Shown: positions 28,671 to 37,641, counted from the stretch's first letter. The stretch: DNA of 64,000 nucleotides from an uncultured Methanolobus sp. (GCF_963667555.1 NZ_OY763421.1:2993562-3057561), one strand, 5' to 3'. Made by a program: numbers and translations. The notes: generated from the sequence alone by a model not told the origin.

Positions 28671-29063
28671 CTACTCACCGTTGCCACTAAGCTCCTTGAG
28701 TTGCTCAAGGGCTTCAACCATTTCCATGTTCTTTCTGAGAGCCTTTGACTCAAAGGTTTTGACTATTTCCTCAAAAGGTACAATGAGTTTGTAATATTTG
28801 ACAGGCCTTCCTTTGTCAGTATTCTTTTTTTCGCTTCTTTCCTCTATCCATCCTCTTTCTCTTAAAGGACGCATAGCTATACTGACTTCCGGCTGCCTGA
28901 GGCCTGATGCCTGTTCAATGTTCTGTGAGGTTAGTTCATTTCCACATACAAGACATGCAATAGAGATGGCTTCGGTTCTGGGTACATCCAGTCCCTGTAA
29001 AAGCTCGATTATTTCATAGCCTTTTCCGCTTAAAAGATCCGTATCTCCGCTTTTCATTTGCAT
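28671..29063 (-). CDS. Winged-helix transcriptional regulator
   Basis: 130 residues. A helix-turn-helix (TSQNIEQASGLRQPEVSIAMRPL) and wing (RGWIEERSEKKNTDKGRPVKYYKL) are clear, followed by a C-terminal dimerisation helix. It belongs with the ArsR/TrmB-like regulators common in methanogens. There are two possible starts, ATG at 29063 or 29057; the TATA-like TTATATAAAC at about 29078-29088 suits a leaderless start at 29057. It is divergent from enolase, with AT-rich shared promoter DNA. The target is unknown; self-regulation or control of eno is possible. Confidence 0.78.
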   Translation of the reverse strand: MQMKSGDTDLLSGKGYEIIELLQGLDVPRTEAISIACLVCGNELTSQNIEQASGLRQPEVSIAMRPLRERGWIEERSEKKNTDKGRPVKYYKLIVPFEEIVKTFESKALRKNMEMVEALEQLKELSGNGE

Positions 29064-29225
29064 ACTATAATACTTTTAAGTTTATATAATTTATGTAAAT
29101 ATAATTTAATTAAGCAAGATTGTCCATTTTACGGCATTCTGCCGGTGAATAGAAAAGGAGTGAACGGTAACAATATATACGGTAATTGCAAAGTAGGTGT
29201 TAAACCAAGTCAAAGGTGGAATAGG

Positions 29226-30500
29226 ATGCCGTATATTGATGATGATATAAGTTATAAGATTAAAAAGATTCACGCACGTGAGATTCTTGACTCCAGAGGA
29301 AACCCAACCGTTGAAGTAGATGTCTATACTTCTAATGGATTTGGCAGGGCAAGTGTTCCTTCCGGTGCTTCTACAGGAAGCAATGAAGCACTTGAGTTGC
29401 GCGACAAGGAAGAGCGCTACCTTGGAAAGGGCGTTCTTGACGCAGTTGACAATGTCAACACTGCCATTGAGGCAGAGATCCTGGGCATGGATGTCAGGAA
29501 GCAGCGCGAGATCGATGGTCTTATGCTGGCTCTGGACGGTACTGAGAACAAGATGGAACTTGGCGCAAACGCGATCCTTGGTGTTTCAATGGCGGTTGCA
29601 AGGGCAGCAGCAGATTCACTCAACATGCCACTTTACCGCTACCTTGGCGGCATAAACGCATACACACTCCCTGTTCCTACAATGAACGTCCTTAACGGTG
29701 GAAAACATGCAGGCAATGCACTTTCCATTCAGGAGTTCATGATCCAGCCAAAGGGCGCAAGCACTTATTCCGAAGCACTGCGTATGGGTACTGAAACATA
29801 TCACGCACTTGGTAAGATCCTCGAAGGAAAATATGGCGGCGCAGCAACAAATGTAGGTTACGAGGGTGGATATGCACCATCACTTGAGATGACCAATGAT
29901 GCACTTGATGCTCTTGTAAGTGCTATCGAGGAAGCAGGATACTCAGAGTCTGAGATCAGCATCGGTCTTGATGCGGCAGCTTCAGAGTTCTTTGACGGAG
30001 AAACCTATTCAATCGACGGTAAGCTCTTAAAACCTGCTGAGCTCATCGATTACTACCTTGAGCTTATTGAAACCTATCCTATTATCCTTATTGAAGATCC
30101 ATTCCACGAAGAATCCTTTGAGGACTTCGCAACACTGACCAACGACGCATGGGACACATTCATTGTCGGTGATGACCTTTTCGTTACAAATGTAGACCGT
30201 CTTGTAAAGGGTGTTGAAATGGGCGCTGCAAACGCACTTCTGCTTAAGGTCAACCAGATCGGTTCCTTATCTGAGGCATTTGATGCAGCTAACATGGCAA
30301 ACCGCAATGGTTACAGTGTTGTTGTAAGCCACCGCTCCGCTGAGACCGAGGACACAACCATCGCTGATATTTCAGTTGCAATTGGTGCTGACCTTATCAA
30401 GACAGGAGCACCAGCAAGAAGTGAGCGTACTGCAAAATACAACCAGCTCCTCAGAATTGAAGAGGATCTTGGTGAAGCAGCACGTTACATGCAGATTTGA
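29226..30500 (+). CDS. eno: Enolase
   Basis: 424 residues. It interconverts 2-phosphoglycerate and phosphoenolpyruvate. Motifs include HAREILDSRGNPTVEV, the substrate loop SVPSGASTGSNEA, the metal ligands in GLDAAASEFFD, LIEDPFHEE and FIVGDDLFVTN, the catalytic Lys in NALLLKVNQIGS, and VVSHRSAETEDT. The start is ATG at 29226, just after GGTGGAATAGG; the frame is open further upstream but nothing there resembles enolase. The leader (about 29110-29225, with a small GGCATTCTGCC hairpin) is longer than most in this window. Confidence 0.96.
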   Translation: MPYIDDDISYKIKKIHAREILDSRGNPTVEVDVYTSNGFGRASVPSGASTGSNEALELRDKEERYLGKGVLDAVDNVNTAIEAEILGMDVRKQREIDGLMLALDGTENKMELGANAILGVSMAVARAAADSLNMPLYRYLGGINAYTLPVPTMNVLNGGKHAGNALSIQEFMIQPKGASTYSEALRMGTETYHALGKILEGKYGGAATNVGYEGGYAPSLEMTNDALDALVSAIEEAGYSESEISIGLDAAASEFFDGETYSIDGKLLKPAELIDYYLELIETYPIILIEDPFHEESFEDFATLTNDAWDTFIVGDDLFVTNVDRLVKGVEMGAANALLLKVNQIGSLSEAFDAANMANRNGYSVVVSHRSAETEDTTIADISVAIGADLIKTGAPARSERTAKYNQLLRIEEDLGEAARYMQI

Positions 30501-30532
30501 ACTGAATAACAGTTCAAACTTGCTTTTTTCGT
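30496..30532 (+). terminator. Enolase terminator
   Basis: TTTGAACTG-AATAA-CAGTTCAAA (30496-30518) is a perfect 9-bp stem that includes the stop codon, followed by CTTGCTTTTTT and further T-runs. Confidence 0.7.
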
Positions 30533-30587
30533 TTTCTATTTTTATTCGTTTATTTTCTTAAATCAAAAAAAGGTAAAAGGGTTTTAG

Positions 30588-31838
30588 TTATTCAAGCAGT
30601 GGTACCGTCAGGCTACCCTGTGGCAATATCACAGCGTATGGTTCCTTGCCCTGCTCTTTCACTTTTTCAACAGCCCTGTTGAATGTTTCCTGAATATCCA
30701 TGCATGGCTGGAGTTTTGCCATTTTTATGGTATCGTGGTGCAGGTCTGAGATTGCCCACATTTCAGCATAGACTCCTATCTGTGCCATCTTGGCAGCTTT
30801 GTGATATCCAAGCTTGTAGCCTTCATCGATCTTACACATGACCTCATCACATGTGTTTGCAGAACAGAGCAGGTTCAGGAATGTGTCATCTCCTACACCG
30901 TCCCTGCATTTTGATACAAGGATGATGACTCCGCCATCTTCCAGTGCAAGCTTGCCGTTCTCAAGTGCTTTCTGCGATTGGTAGAGGTCTATATCCATCG
31001 GATATGGTGCTGCAGTGAGTACAATGTTACCTTTACGGCTGCAGTTTGAACAGAATACCTCTTTTGCTCTCTCAACTGCAATATCAAATGACTTGAAAAG
31101 GTCACCTGCAACTGTGGCATAGAGTCCGTGATCTGCAGTGAGGACAGTCTGAATTGAGAATACGTTCAGGTCTTTCAGCACTTTCATTGCATCTTCCATG
31201 TCCTCAGCAACAGGATTTCCTTTGATGGCAAGCGGCTGTGCAGCTTCAGAGAGTGCATGTTTGTGATTCATCTCAATTGTCTTATAGGAAGCAACTCCAG
31301 GCAGGAATGCTTTTCTTCCACCTGTATAACCTGCGAAATAGTGAGGCTCAACACTTCCGATGACAATGATGTTCTTGCTTTCATTCACCATCTTATTGAG
31401 ATACATCTCAGTACCGTTGCTGGATACGCCAAGATATTCCATATCCTCGTCCTTACGTGCATCGTGAACGAATATGCTCTCTTTGAATTCGTCATACATC
31501 TCACCGAAGATGTATCTGAATTCATCTTCAGTCGGTCCTCTGTGAGCACCTGTAGCAACCATGAATCTTACGTCTCCGTGCTCCCGGAGCATTTCACGCA
31601 TTTTCAGGAGGATCTTTGCAGTAGGAGTTGGCCTTGTTGCATCATTTACAAGAATTAATATCCTCTCGCTGTTTTTCATGAACTCTTCAAGGGATTCCAT
31701 TCCTACAGGATTGTTCAGTGCTTCATCTATTACATCAGACTCTGCTCCTACTTCAACAAAATTAGGTGAAACGACCTCATGGGGTATTTCCACTTCAAGG
31801 TCTACGAACTCTTTTCCATAAGGTATCGGTATTCTGAT
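30588..31838 (-). CDS. LarA-like nickel-dependent racemase family protein; unusual start
   Basis: About 417 residues. LarA enzymes invert 2-hydroxy acids such as lactate with a nickel-pincer cofactor. Family motifs are present: VNDATRPTPTAKIL, MVATGAHRGPTEDEF, SVEPHYFAGYTGGRKAFLPG with the cofactor-linked Lys in GGRK and the catalytic His, and AAPYPMDIDLYQS. The first standard start codon is GTG at 31793. Upstream in frame, however, the conserved N-terminus continues (IRIPIPYGKEFVDLEV, compare the LPYDK start of known LarA), preceded by AGGAGG at 31846-31851. No ATG, GTG or TTG fits, so ATC at 31836-31838 is the likely initiator. No lar accessory genes are nearby. Confidence 0.8.
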   Translation of the reverse strand: MRIPIPYGKEFVDLEVEIPHEVVSPNFVEVGAESDVIDEALNNPVGMESLEEFMKNSERILILVNDATRPTPTAKILLKMREMLREHGDVRFMVATGAHRGPTEDEFRYIFGEMYDEFKESIFVHDARKDEDMEYLGVSSNGTEMYLNKMVNESKNIIVIGSVEPHYFAGYTGGRKAFLPGVASYKTIEMNHKHALSEAAQPLAIKGNPVAEDMEDAMKVLKDLNVFSIQTVLTADHGLYATVAGDLFKSFDIAVERAKEVFCSNCSRKGNIVLTAAPYPMDIDLYQSQKALENGKLALEDGGVIILVSKCRDGVGDDTFLNLLCSANTCDEVMCKIDEGYKLGYHKAAKMAQIGVYAEMWAISDLHHDTIKMAKLQPCMDIQETFNRAVEKVKEQGKEPYAVILPQGSLTVPLLE

Positions 31839-31933
31839 AAAAATTCCTCCTGATAAGGTCTATGACTGGATAGTTCATAATAGGAAGCTTTATTTATAGC
31901 ATTCTCTCCAGATAGAAAGGAAATCATAACTTA

Positions 31934-32572
31934 ATGGGAATCTCCATGATAGAAACCACACAACTCTTCTACTTCATCGCAGCCTCTGTAGCTCTCACAC
32001 TCCTGCCTGGTCCTGATATTCTCTTCGTGCTTACACAGAGCATATCACAGGGAAAGACCGCAGGCATGGCAATTGCAACTGGCCTTTGCACCGGTCTGCT
32101 GTTCCACACAACTGCGGCAGCACTTGGTGTATCTGCGATATTGTACAGTTCTGCTGTGGCTTTCTCTCTCCTGAAATATGCAGGAGCAATCTATCTTCTC
32201 TACCTTGCCTACAAGGCAATTCGTGAAGAAGGCAGCCTCACATCACTTGAATCTGTGAAAGAAAAGAACCTGCCATTACTTTACAGGAGAGGCATTTTCA
32301 TGAATATCTTAAATCCCAAGGTTTCCCTGTTCTTCCTTGCATTCCTGCCTCAGTTCATAAATGCTGATTCCGGCAGCATCCCTCTTCAAATGATCTTTCT
32401 GGGTGCAGTGTTCTTTGCACAGGCAATAGTGGTCTTTTTCATAGTTTCATTCTTTGCCGGAATGATAGGAACCAAGATTATGGAAAAGCCGGGTCTGGGT
32501 AAGAAGATCAACTGGGCAAAGGCTGGTATTTATTCTGTGATTGGGATTGAGCTTGCACTAGCACATCAGTAG
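31934..32572 (+). CDS. LysE/RhtB-family exporter
   Basis: 212 residues with about six membrane helices. The family signature LTLLPGPDILFVLTQSISQG is near the start, and NPKVSLFFLAFLPQFI falls in the middle helix. The family exports amino acids or related small molecules by cation antiport; the substrate is unknown. ATG at 31934 or 31946 could start translation (MIETTQLFYF aligns better with relatives). A TTTATTTATAGC promoter element lies at about 31889, shared with the divergent LarA-like gene. Confidence 0.88.
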   Translation: MGISMIETTQLFYFIAASVALTLLPGPDILFVLTQSISQGKTAGMAIATGLCTGLLFHTTAAALGVSAILYSSAVAFSLLKYAGAIYLLYLAYKAIREEGSLTSLESVKEKNLPLLYRRGIFMNILNPKVSLFFLAFLPQFINADSGSIPLQMIFLGAVFFAQAIVVFFIVSFFAGMIGTKIMEKPGLGKKINWAKAGIYSVIGIELALAHQ

Positions 32573-32689
32573 ACTTTATCTTTTTTAATGGACAAGTATA
32601 ATATTTATTTTGTAGACTACAAAACTTATATTGTATGTTTGTTTATTTTCACAAGTTATAGTATTCTGAAAATATGGAATGGGGATTTT

Positions 32690-33340
32690 ATGAAATACGA
32701 ACTTAAACAAACATTAATTGTGTTTGCAGTAGGGTTATTGTTGATTAACTTGATTTTTCTTGTCTCTGCAGGCTCTAACGTAAGTGTCAATTCAACTAGC
32801 TATGCTGGTGCCAGACCTATAGACCTTCCTGATTTTTATCCGCAAATATTTGATCAACTTAAAGAACAGGATGACAACTACATATTAGGAAAAGGAGAAG
32901 TTCCTTTAATAATAAGCGAATCTGGAAAAAGAAACTGGCTTAACGATTTAAACAACGTTAAAACATGTGTGAAAGATGAGATGACAGCAAAATATATGAG
33001 GCCTAATGGTTCGGTAATGTCATATGGATATAATTATCACGGCTATTTATCCGTTCAGTTTCCAGTAGCTGCGGAAGTAAATGAATCCATGATGGATGCA
33101 ATTTATTCAATTTTTAATGAAGAAGCCATGAAAACTAATATTAGTAATGTTCCGGTTTTGTTCCAGTATAGCCCGGAAATAACAGTTGGAGAATCATTTG
33201 ATGCAGTAGATGTTGAGTTCTATGATGAACCAGCAATTATCAATGAAACTGTCAATAATACGGAAGATTCTCGTGACATTCCAGGTTTCACTTTTTTAAT
33301 TTCAATATTGGCTTTCCTGATAGCCTCAGGAAAACGCTGA
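32690..33340 (+). CDS. Exported protein with PGF-type C-terminus
   Basis: 216 residues from the ATG at 32690 (MKYELKQTLIVFAVGLLLIN), chosen because GGGGA precedes it and it starts a signal peptide; the frame is open back to 32588. The mature part has several N-glycosylation sequons (NVSV, NSTS, NGSV, NETV) and the motif DLPDFYPQIFDQL. The end, IPGFTFLISILAFLIASGKR, has the PGF-helix-basic pattern of archaeosortase substrates (PGF-CTERM), so it may be cleaved and lipid-anchored. The family is unknown to me. It precedes a LolE-like permease. Confidence 0.7.
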   Translation: MKYELKQTLIVFAVGLLLINLIFLVSAGSNVSVNSTSYAGARPIDLPDFYPQIFDQLKEQDDNYILGKGEVPLIISESGKRNWLNDLNNVKTCVKDEMTAKYMRPNGSVMSYGYNYHGYLSVQFPVAAEVNESMMDAIYSIFNEEAMKTNISNVPVLFQYSPEITVGESFDAVDVEFYDEPAIINETVNNTEDSRDIPGFTFLISILAFLIASGKR

Positions 33341-33418
33341 TTTTCTTCTTTATTTCCCACAGCTTCATAAATAGTTATATAATAACAGTCAAATCATTTC
33401 TATATTGGAAGCTGGTCA

Positions 33419-34591
33419 ATGTTTGAACTAAGAATTGCCCTGAGACATATAAGTGCACGAAAGAGACTCACATTCTTTGCAGTATTTGCGGTAGCTTTAG
33501 CCATAGCGGTTATTGTAGTTCTCATGTCAATGATGAGTGGGTTTACTGAGGAACTGGTTGATTCTACAGTTGAGAACTCACCACATATTGTTATCACTTC
33601 TTTAGATGATCAGGAAGATTATGTCCATTTTTACAGTTATCATTCGCAGCAAATAGCTGCAATGGATGGTGTGGAAGCAGTTTCTCCCGTATTTGTAGGG
33701 CAGGCAGCAATAAGTCACAAGGACAATGCCGAAGGCATCAATCTCAATGGTATAGACCCAGTTGCTGAGGATGCTGTCATGCATATTTCTGATGACATTG
33801 TATCAGGCGACCTATTCTCTCTCAGTAGGAGCAACAACGGAATTATAATCGGTGACAAGCTTGCCGATGATCTGGAAGTTGTCATGGGTGATAAAGTTGA
33901 TATCGTAATGCCCGGTTTTGGAAGTAGGTCATTCAAGGTCATGGGTATATTTGACACTGGAACATCCAGTGACGAAAGTATTGCATACGTCCGTTTTGAT
34001 TCAGCACTTGATTTCTTCCGGGAGAATGGAGTTGCAAGTAAGATCAACGTGAGAGTAACTGATCCGTTCCAGGCTGATGTGGTTGCTGCTTCTATTGAAG
34101 GTCAGAATACCGGGCTTGACGCTGTAAGCTGGATAGAGGCCAACAGTGAGATCCTTGGTCTGCTCAACACCCAGACAGTTATTGTCTGGCTCTACTATGG
34201 TCTTATCTACATGATAGCAGGTTTTGGGATAGCTAACACACTTTTCACGGTTGTTATGGATAAGAAGAGGGAAATTGGAATGCTCATGGCAATGGGCGCG
34301 TCTAAGAGAAATATTACAACTATCTTCCTTCTGGAGTCACTTATACTCGGTACAATGGGTGTGCTTTTGGGTTGTCTGCTTGGTTATATAGGTTCTATGG
34401 CACTGGCATCATATCAGATAGACCTGCCGCAGGAGATGTATTTCGGACTGACGACTCTTCCGCTTAAGACCGATCCTATGAACTATGCCTACGCAATAGT
34501 TTTCTCATTCTTCATCAACATAGTTGCAGGTGTTTATCCTGCAAGAAAGGCGGCTGCCCTTGATCCGGTTGAAGCCATCGAAAGCGAATGA
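33419..34591 (+). CDS. FtsX/LolE-type ABC permease
   Basis: 390 residues. The N-terminus MFELRIALRHISARKRLTFF leads into TM1. A large extracytoplasmic domain (about 45-265) and three C-terminal helices follow, with the FtsX hallmark KKREIGMLMAMGASKRNI and the end VYPARKAAALDPVEAIESE. Closely similar to the permease at 35290 on the other strand, including HIVIT and VEAI landmarks, so the two are paralogues. No ATPase is adjacent; the orphan at 27449 or those in the cluster could drive it. It probably moves lipid-linked or hydrophobic substrates out of the membrane. Confidence 0.88.
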   Translation: MFELRIALRHISARKRLTFFAVFAVALAIAVIVVLMSMMSGFTEELVDSTVENSPHIVITSLDDQEDYVHFYSYHSQQIAAMDGVEAVSPVFVGQAAISHKDNAEGINLNGIDPVAEDAVMHISDDIVSGDLFSLSRSNNGIIIGDKLADDLEVVMGDKVDIVMPGFGSRSFKVMGIFDTGTSSDESIAYVRFDSALDFFRENGVASKINVRVTDPFQADVVAASIEGQNTGLDAVSWIEANSEILGLLNTQTVIVWLYYGLIYMIAGFGIANTLFTVVMDKKREIGMLMAMGASKRNITTIFLLESLILGTMGVLLGCLLGYIGSMALASYQIDLPQEMYFGLTTLPLKTDPMNYAYAIVFSFFINIVAGVYPARKAAALDPVEAIESE

Positions 34592-34710
34592 TCATTTTTC
34601 GAACAAATTATTATCTACTTCGGGAATATATTCTCTCTTTCTAATTTAACGGCAAGAGTTTGTTCGTATTTCTACGAAAGGTTTATATTCTTGTGTGTCG
34701 TTAGTATGTT

Positions 34711-34808
34711 TGCGAACGGGTCTATTACTTAGTACCTCTCCAACCACTCCAATGTCACCATACCTGTGCATTCAACCCCCTTTGCCCGTTCGCACTCCTA
34801 TGTTTTTA
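34711..34808 (+). ncRNA. Candidate small non-coding RNA
   Basis: A perfect 10-bp inverted repeat, TGCGAACGGG (34711-34720) and CCCGTTCGCA (34785-34794), encloses about 64 nt of C- and U-rich sequence (ACCTCTCCAACCACTCC). Upstream, CGAAAGG-TTTATATT (about 34675-34689) is a good BRE/TATA box exactly 25 or so bases before the first base of the repeat. Downstream, TGTTTTTAAC (34800-34809) is a T-run terminator. No open frame is present. It does not fold as a tRNA, and I do not recognise the RNA family. The unpaired CCUCUCC segment could pair with GGAGG-type ribosome-binding sites (inference). Confidence 0.55.
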
Positions 34809-34850
34809 ACCACCTATCTTTTTAATTGTTAAGCGTATCAATTAGCTTAC

Positions 34851-35252
34851 ATGAAAGTTGTTATCGAGACGCCAAAATACAGTTTTTTCAAATACAACAA
34901 AAAAGGTTCTCGTTTTGTCAAAGAGTTCCTGTCTCCGATACCAACAATATTCAATTACGGTTTCATCGAAGGAAGCCTTGCAGATGACGGCATGGAAAAA
35001 GATGTTGTTGTGATCGGTCCACGTGTGCCACAGGGCACGGTCATGAATGTCGATAAGTTCAACGGTGTCGTCAAGTTTGTTGATGATTCCCTTGAAGACA
35101 ATAAAGAAATAGTCTGCACCGGTGGTTATTACTCCAAACCTGTTTTCTATTTCTATTTTCATCTCTATGCAACATTTAAGGTAGCATACTACCTGATACT
35201 CAAAAGAAAAATCTCAAATTGCAGGTTTGAAGGTATATTGTGGTATAAATGA
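34851..35252 (+). CDS. Inorganic pyrophosphatase-like protein, divergent
   Basis: 133 residues. The pattern of family I pyrophosphatase is plain: VVIETPKYSFFKYNKKG, FLSPIPTIFNYGFIEGSLAD, DDGMEKDVVV and FVDDSLEDNKEIVC. Against the E. coli enzyme, however, the active site is changed: Glu31 is Asn, Arg43 is Glu, and Asp67 of DGDPxD is Met; Lys29, Tyr55, Asp65, Asp70, Asp97, Asp102 and Lys104 equivalents remain. The C-terminal YKD lid is replaced by an aromatic-rich tail (PVFYFYFHLYATFKVAYYL). It may be a pyrophosphatase of altered activity or a binding protein. It stands alone. Confidence 0.72.
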   Translation: MKVVIETPKYSFFKYNKKGSRFVKEFLSPIPTIFNYGFIEGSLADDGMEKDVVVIGPRVPQGTVMNVDKFNGVVKFVDDSLEDNKEIVCTGGYYSKPVFYFYFHLYATFKVAYYLILKRKISNCRFEGILWYK

Positions 35253-35289
35253 AAATGATTTTTCAGTTTAAAATTAAAACCTGTGATCT

Positions 35290-36447
35290 TTAGTGTGTTG
35301 ATATTGCTTCCACAGGGTCAAGACTTGCTGCTCTTTGTGCCGGATAAATTCCTGCAAACAGGTTCAGCAGGAACACGATTGTTATTATTGTCAATACATC
35401 TCCAATCCTTACAACAACCGGTATTGTGTCAATTCCATAAGCTCCTTCAGGAAGTGGATAACTCCCAATTGATAGTGCCAGAGCCACACCGGCTGCAGTT
35501 CCAATAACTGCTCCTGCAAGGCCAAGCATTCCACTCTCTATCAGAAAAATAGTTCTTATACTTGACTTACTGGCACCCATGGCAAGCAAAATGCCTATCT
35601 CTTTTATTTTTCCCATGACGACCATGTTCAGTGTGCTTACGACTCCAAAGGATGCAATAAGAAGAATGAATCCAAGTGTCACATTGTTGGAAACAGTCTC
35701 AATTGCAATAGTTCTCAGGATCTCCGGGTTATTATCGGTCCAGCCGGCAGCGTTGTAGCCGTAGTCCTCGATCATCTGTGCAATTTCCCTGTCCCGGTTA
35801 AAATCAGCCAGTCTCAGGGATATTCCATTGATAACATCTTCTGTATCATAGAAATCCTGGGCAGTGTTAAGTGATGTATACGTCAGGCTTTCATCCAGAA
35901 CCGTTCCGGTGTCATAGATAGCAATAACTTTTAGTGAAACCGGATTTGCATTAGGGAATGATACTTCCACATTATCTCCAATATCAAGTTCCATGTCCTC
36001 TGCAAATTTATCTCCGACTATGATGCTCCTGTCAGAATAGGTCAGTTCATCATAGCTACCCTTGATAATGTCGTCCCTGGTATGAGCCACTGCATCTTCC
36101 ATTGATGGTACTATTCCTTTGAGCGCAGCATTCTTGGTATTGTCCTTGAACCTGAACGAAGCCTCTCCCACAAGATATGGTGAAGAAGCAACAACACCGT
36201 CAATATCATTGATCTTGTTAACGATGTTCTTGTAGAGATGCACATAATCCTCGCCGTCCTGGGGAGAAACAACTACATGTGGCAGGTTTTCAACAGTTTT
36301 TCCGTAGAGTTCCTGAGTAAATCCTGCCATGAATGACTGTGATACCATCAGGATCATGACCGCAATTCCGATTGCAGCAACAGAGAGAATTGTCTGCCTT
36401 TTTCTTGCTCTTATATGGCGAAGTGCAATGAACAATTCATAACGCAT
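35290..36447 (-). CDS. FtsX/LolE-type ABC permease
   Basis: 385 residues from the second of two ATGs (36447; MRYELFIALRHIRARKRQT), aligned with the paralogue at 33419. It has TM1, an extracytoplasmic domain with PHVVVSPQDGEDYVHLYK, then the FtsX part with GKIKEIGILLAMGASKSSI and the end IYPAQRAASLDPVEAISTH. AAGGTG before the start overlaps the end of the upstream exported-protein gene, so the two are translationally coupled. It is the last gene of the leftward export group. It lacks its own adjacent ATPase; the one at 38826 is two genes upstream. Confidence 0.88.
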   Translation of the reverse strand: MRYELFIALRHIRARKRQTILSVAAIGIAVMILMVSQSFMAGFTQELYGKTVENLPHVVVSPQDGEDYVHLYKNIVNKINDIDGVVASSPYLVGEASFRFKDNTKNAALKGIVPSMEDAVAHTRDDIIKGSYDELTYSDRSIIVGDKFAEDMELDIGDNVEVSFPNANPVSLKVIAIYDTGTVLDESLTYTSLNTAQDFYDTEDVINGISLRLADFNRDREIAQMIEDYGYNAAGWTDNNPEILRTIAIETVSNNVTLGFILLIASFGVVSTLNMVVMGKIKEIGILLAMGASKSSIRTIFLIESGMLGLAGAVIGTAAGVALALSIGSYPLPEGAYGIDTIPVVVRIGDVLTIITIVFLLNLFAGIYPAQRAASLDPVEAISTH

Positions 36448-36459
36448 CATTAACACCTT

Positions 36460-37572
36460 TCAGTGTTGTTTCTGCCTGGTCATTATTGCTGAAACTGCAA
36501 TGAAGATTGTAGCAAAAATAAACGTAAATCCGGGAGATTGCTCGGTTTCCTGAGTATCGCCGGCACCTGTTGTATTTACAGGCAGTTCGTAATCAGATTC
36601 GATTATCTTTTCCTCGACATCCAGAATGTCACCGTCATTACCAATGACCTCAATAAGAAGTTCGTATTCTCCAGTTGTCAGGCGCTCGTTCCAGATTGTT
36701 TCCACGGTCTCATCATCACCGTTAAGAATGACAGGTGATCTTTCAACCACAGATATGATCTCAGTTCTATCGTTTCCTACAACCTGATCAACGGTGAACC
36801 TGACCGAACCTTTGAACGGGACCTGTGAGATGCCATCGATGGTGGCACTTGCTCCTATATCATCTTCGTAAGTGTCACTGATGAAAACATCGTCATGAGC
36901 AGTGAAATCCTCTGTCAGTGCGATGTAAGTGACAGAAGGCGAGTACAGTTTGACCTTCACTCTTGCGCTGTAATCCTTATTATTCTCAAGCAGTACGTTC
37001 CAGTCCTTACTGACTTCCAGAGGAACCGTGCTTACAGATATCTTCTTCTCCGTGCCGGCATATATCACATCGGAGCCATCCATCAGCATGTATTCAATAT
37101 CTACAAGAACTGCTTCTATCGGAGTTATCATCACGCTGAATCCCTGTGAGTTCGGCACAAGGTCATCAACTGTTATTCTTGGAATTGTCTGCCTTCCGTT
37201 CACAAAACTGTATGTGGTCTCGTAGATCTTGCAGCCATCTTCTGAAATGGTGCTTGTCACCGTGTATTTGCCATCGCCCTTGTCATTGGTGTTCCATCTG
37301 AACGCTTTTGTAATATCGGAATCTGGCGTGATACTGTCAATTGTAAGACTTTTGCTGTCCAGCACATCACCTGAATGTTCCAGAACCATATCGATCTTCA
37401 GTCCGTTGACAGTCTCTGAGCTGTGTATTGTAATGTCACATGTTTCCAGGTCGGAGTAGATGTCCGTAACAGTCACATCAAATTCATTTGATGAACAATC
37501 AAGTGCATAAGAAGGGATGATCAGGGAAAGTACCATCACGGTGGCTATCAGGTGCAAAAAGGCAGATCTCAT
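36460..37572 (-). CDS. Exported protein with PGF-type C-terminus, permease partner
   Basis: 370 residues. A signal peptide (FLHLIATVMVLSLIIPSYA) is followed by three or four beta-sandwich repeats (for example HSSETVNGLKIDMVLEHSGD, and similar strands at about 110-200 and 220-320). The C-terminus SPGFTFIFATIFIAVSAIM with a basic tail is a PGF-type sorting signal. Its stop codon lies 12 bp before the start of the permease. A pseudoperiplasmic partner of that permease is likely from the context; no enzyme motif is seen. Confidence 0.75.
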   Translation of the reverse strand: MRSAFLHLIATVMVLSLIIPSYALDCSSNEFDVTVTDIYSDLETCDITIHSSETVNGLKIDMVLEHSGDVLDSKSLTIDSITPDSDITKAFRWNTNDKGDGKYTVTSTISEDGCKIYETTYSFVNGRQTIPRITVDDLVPNSQGFSVMITPIEAVLVDIEYMLMDGSDVIYAGTEKKISVSTVPLEVSKDWNVLLENNKDYSARVKVKLYSPSVTYIALTEDFTAHDDVFISDTYEDDIGASATIDGISQVPFKGSVRFTVDQVVGNDRTEIISVVERSPVILNGDDETVETIWNERLTTGEYELLIEVIGNDGDILDVEEKIIESDYELPVNTTGAGDTQETEQSPGFTFIFATIFIAVSAIMTRQKQH

Positions 37573-37641
37573 ATCACAACTCCTGTGTTAAAATAAGTTC
37601 TTTTTGATACTATTTATATCATCTGTCACCCGATGATTATA

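Noticed and set aside
29058..29225. An N-terminal extension of enolase
   Set aside because: The extra residues do not resemble enolase, and a ribosome-binding site sits right before the ATG at 29226.
34711..34794. The hairpin region as a tRNA or 5S rRNA
   Set aside because: No T-arm or anticodon arm can be placed, and the length and internal sequence do not fit either RNA.
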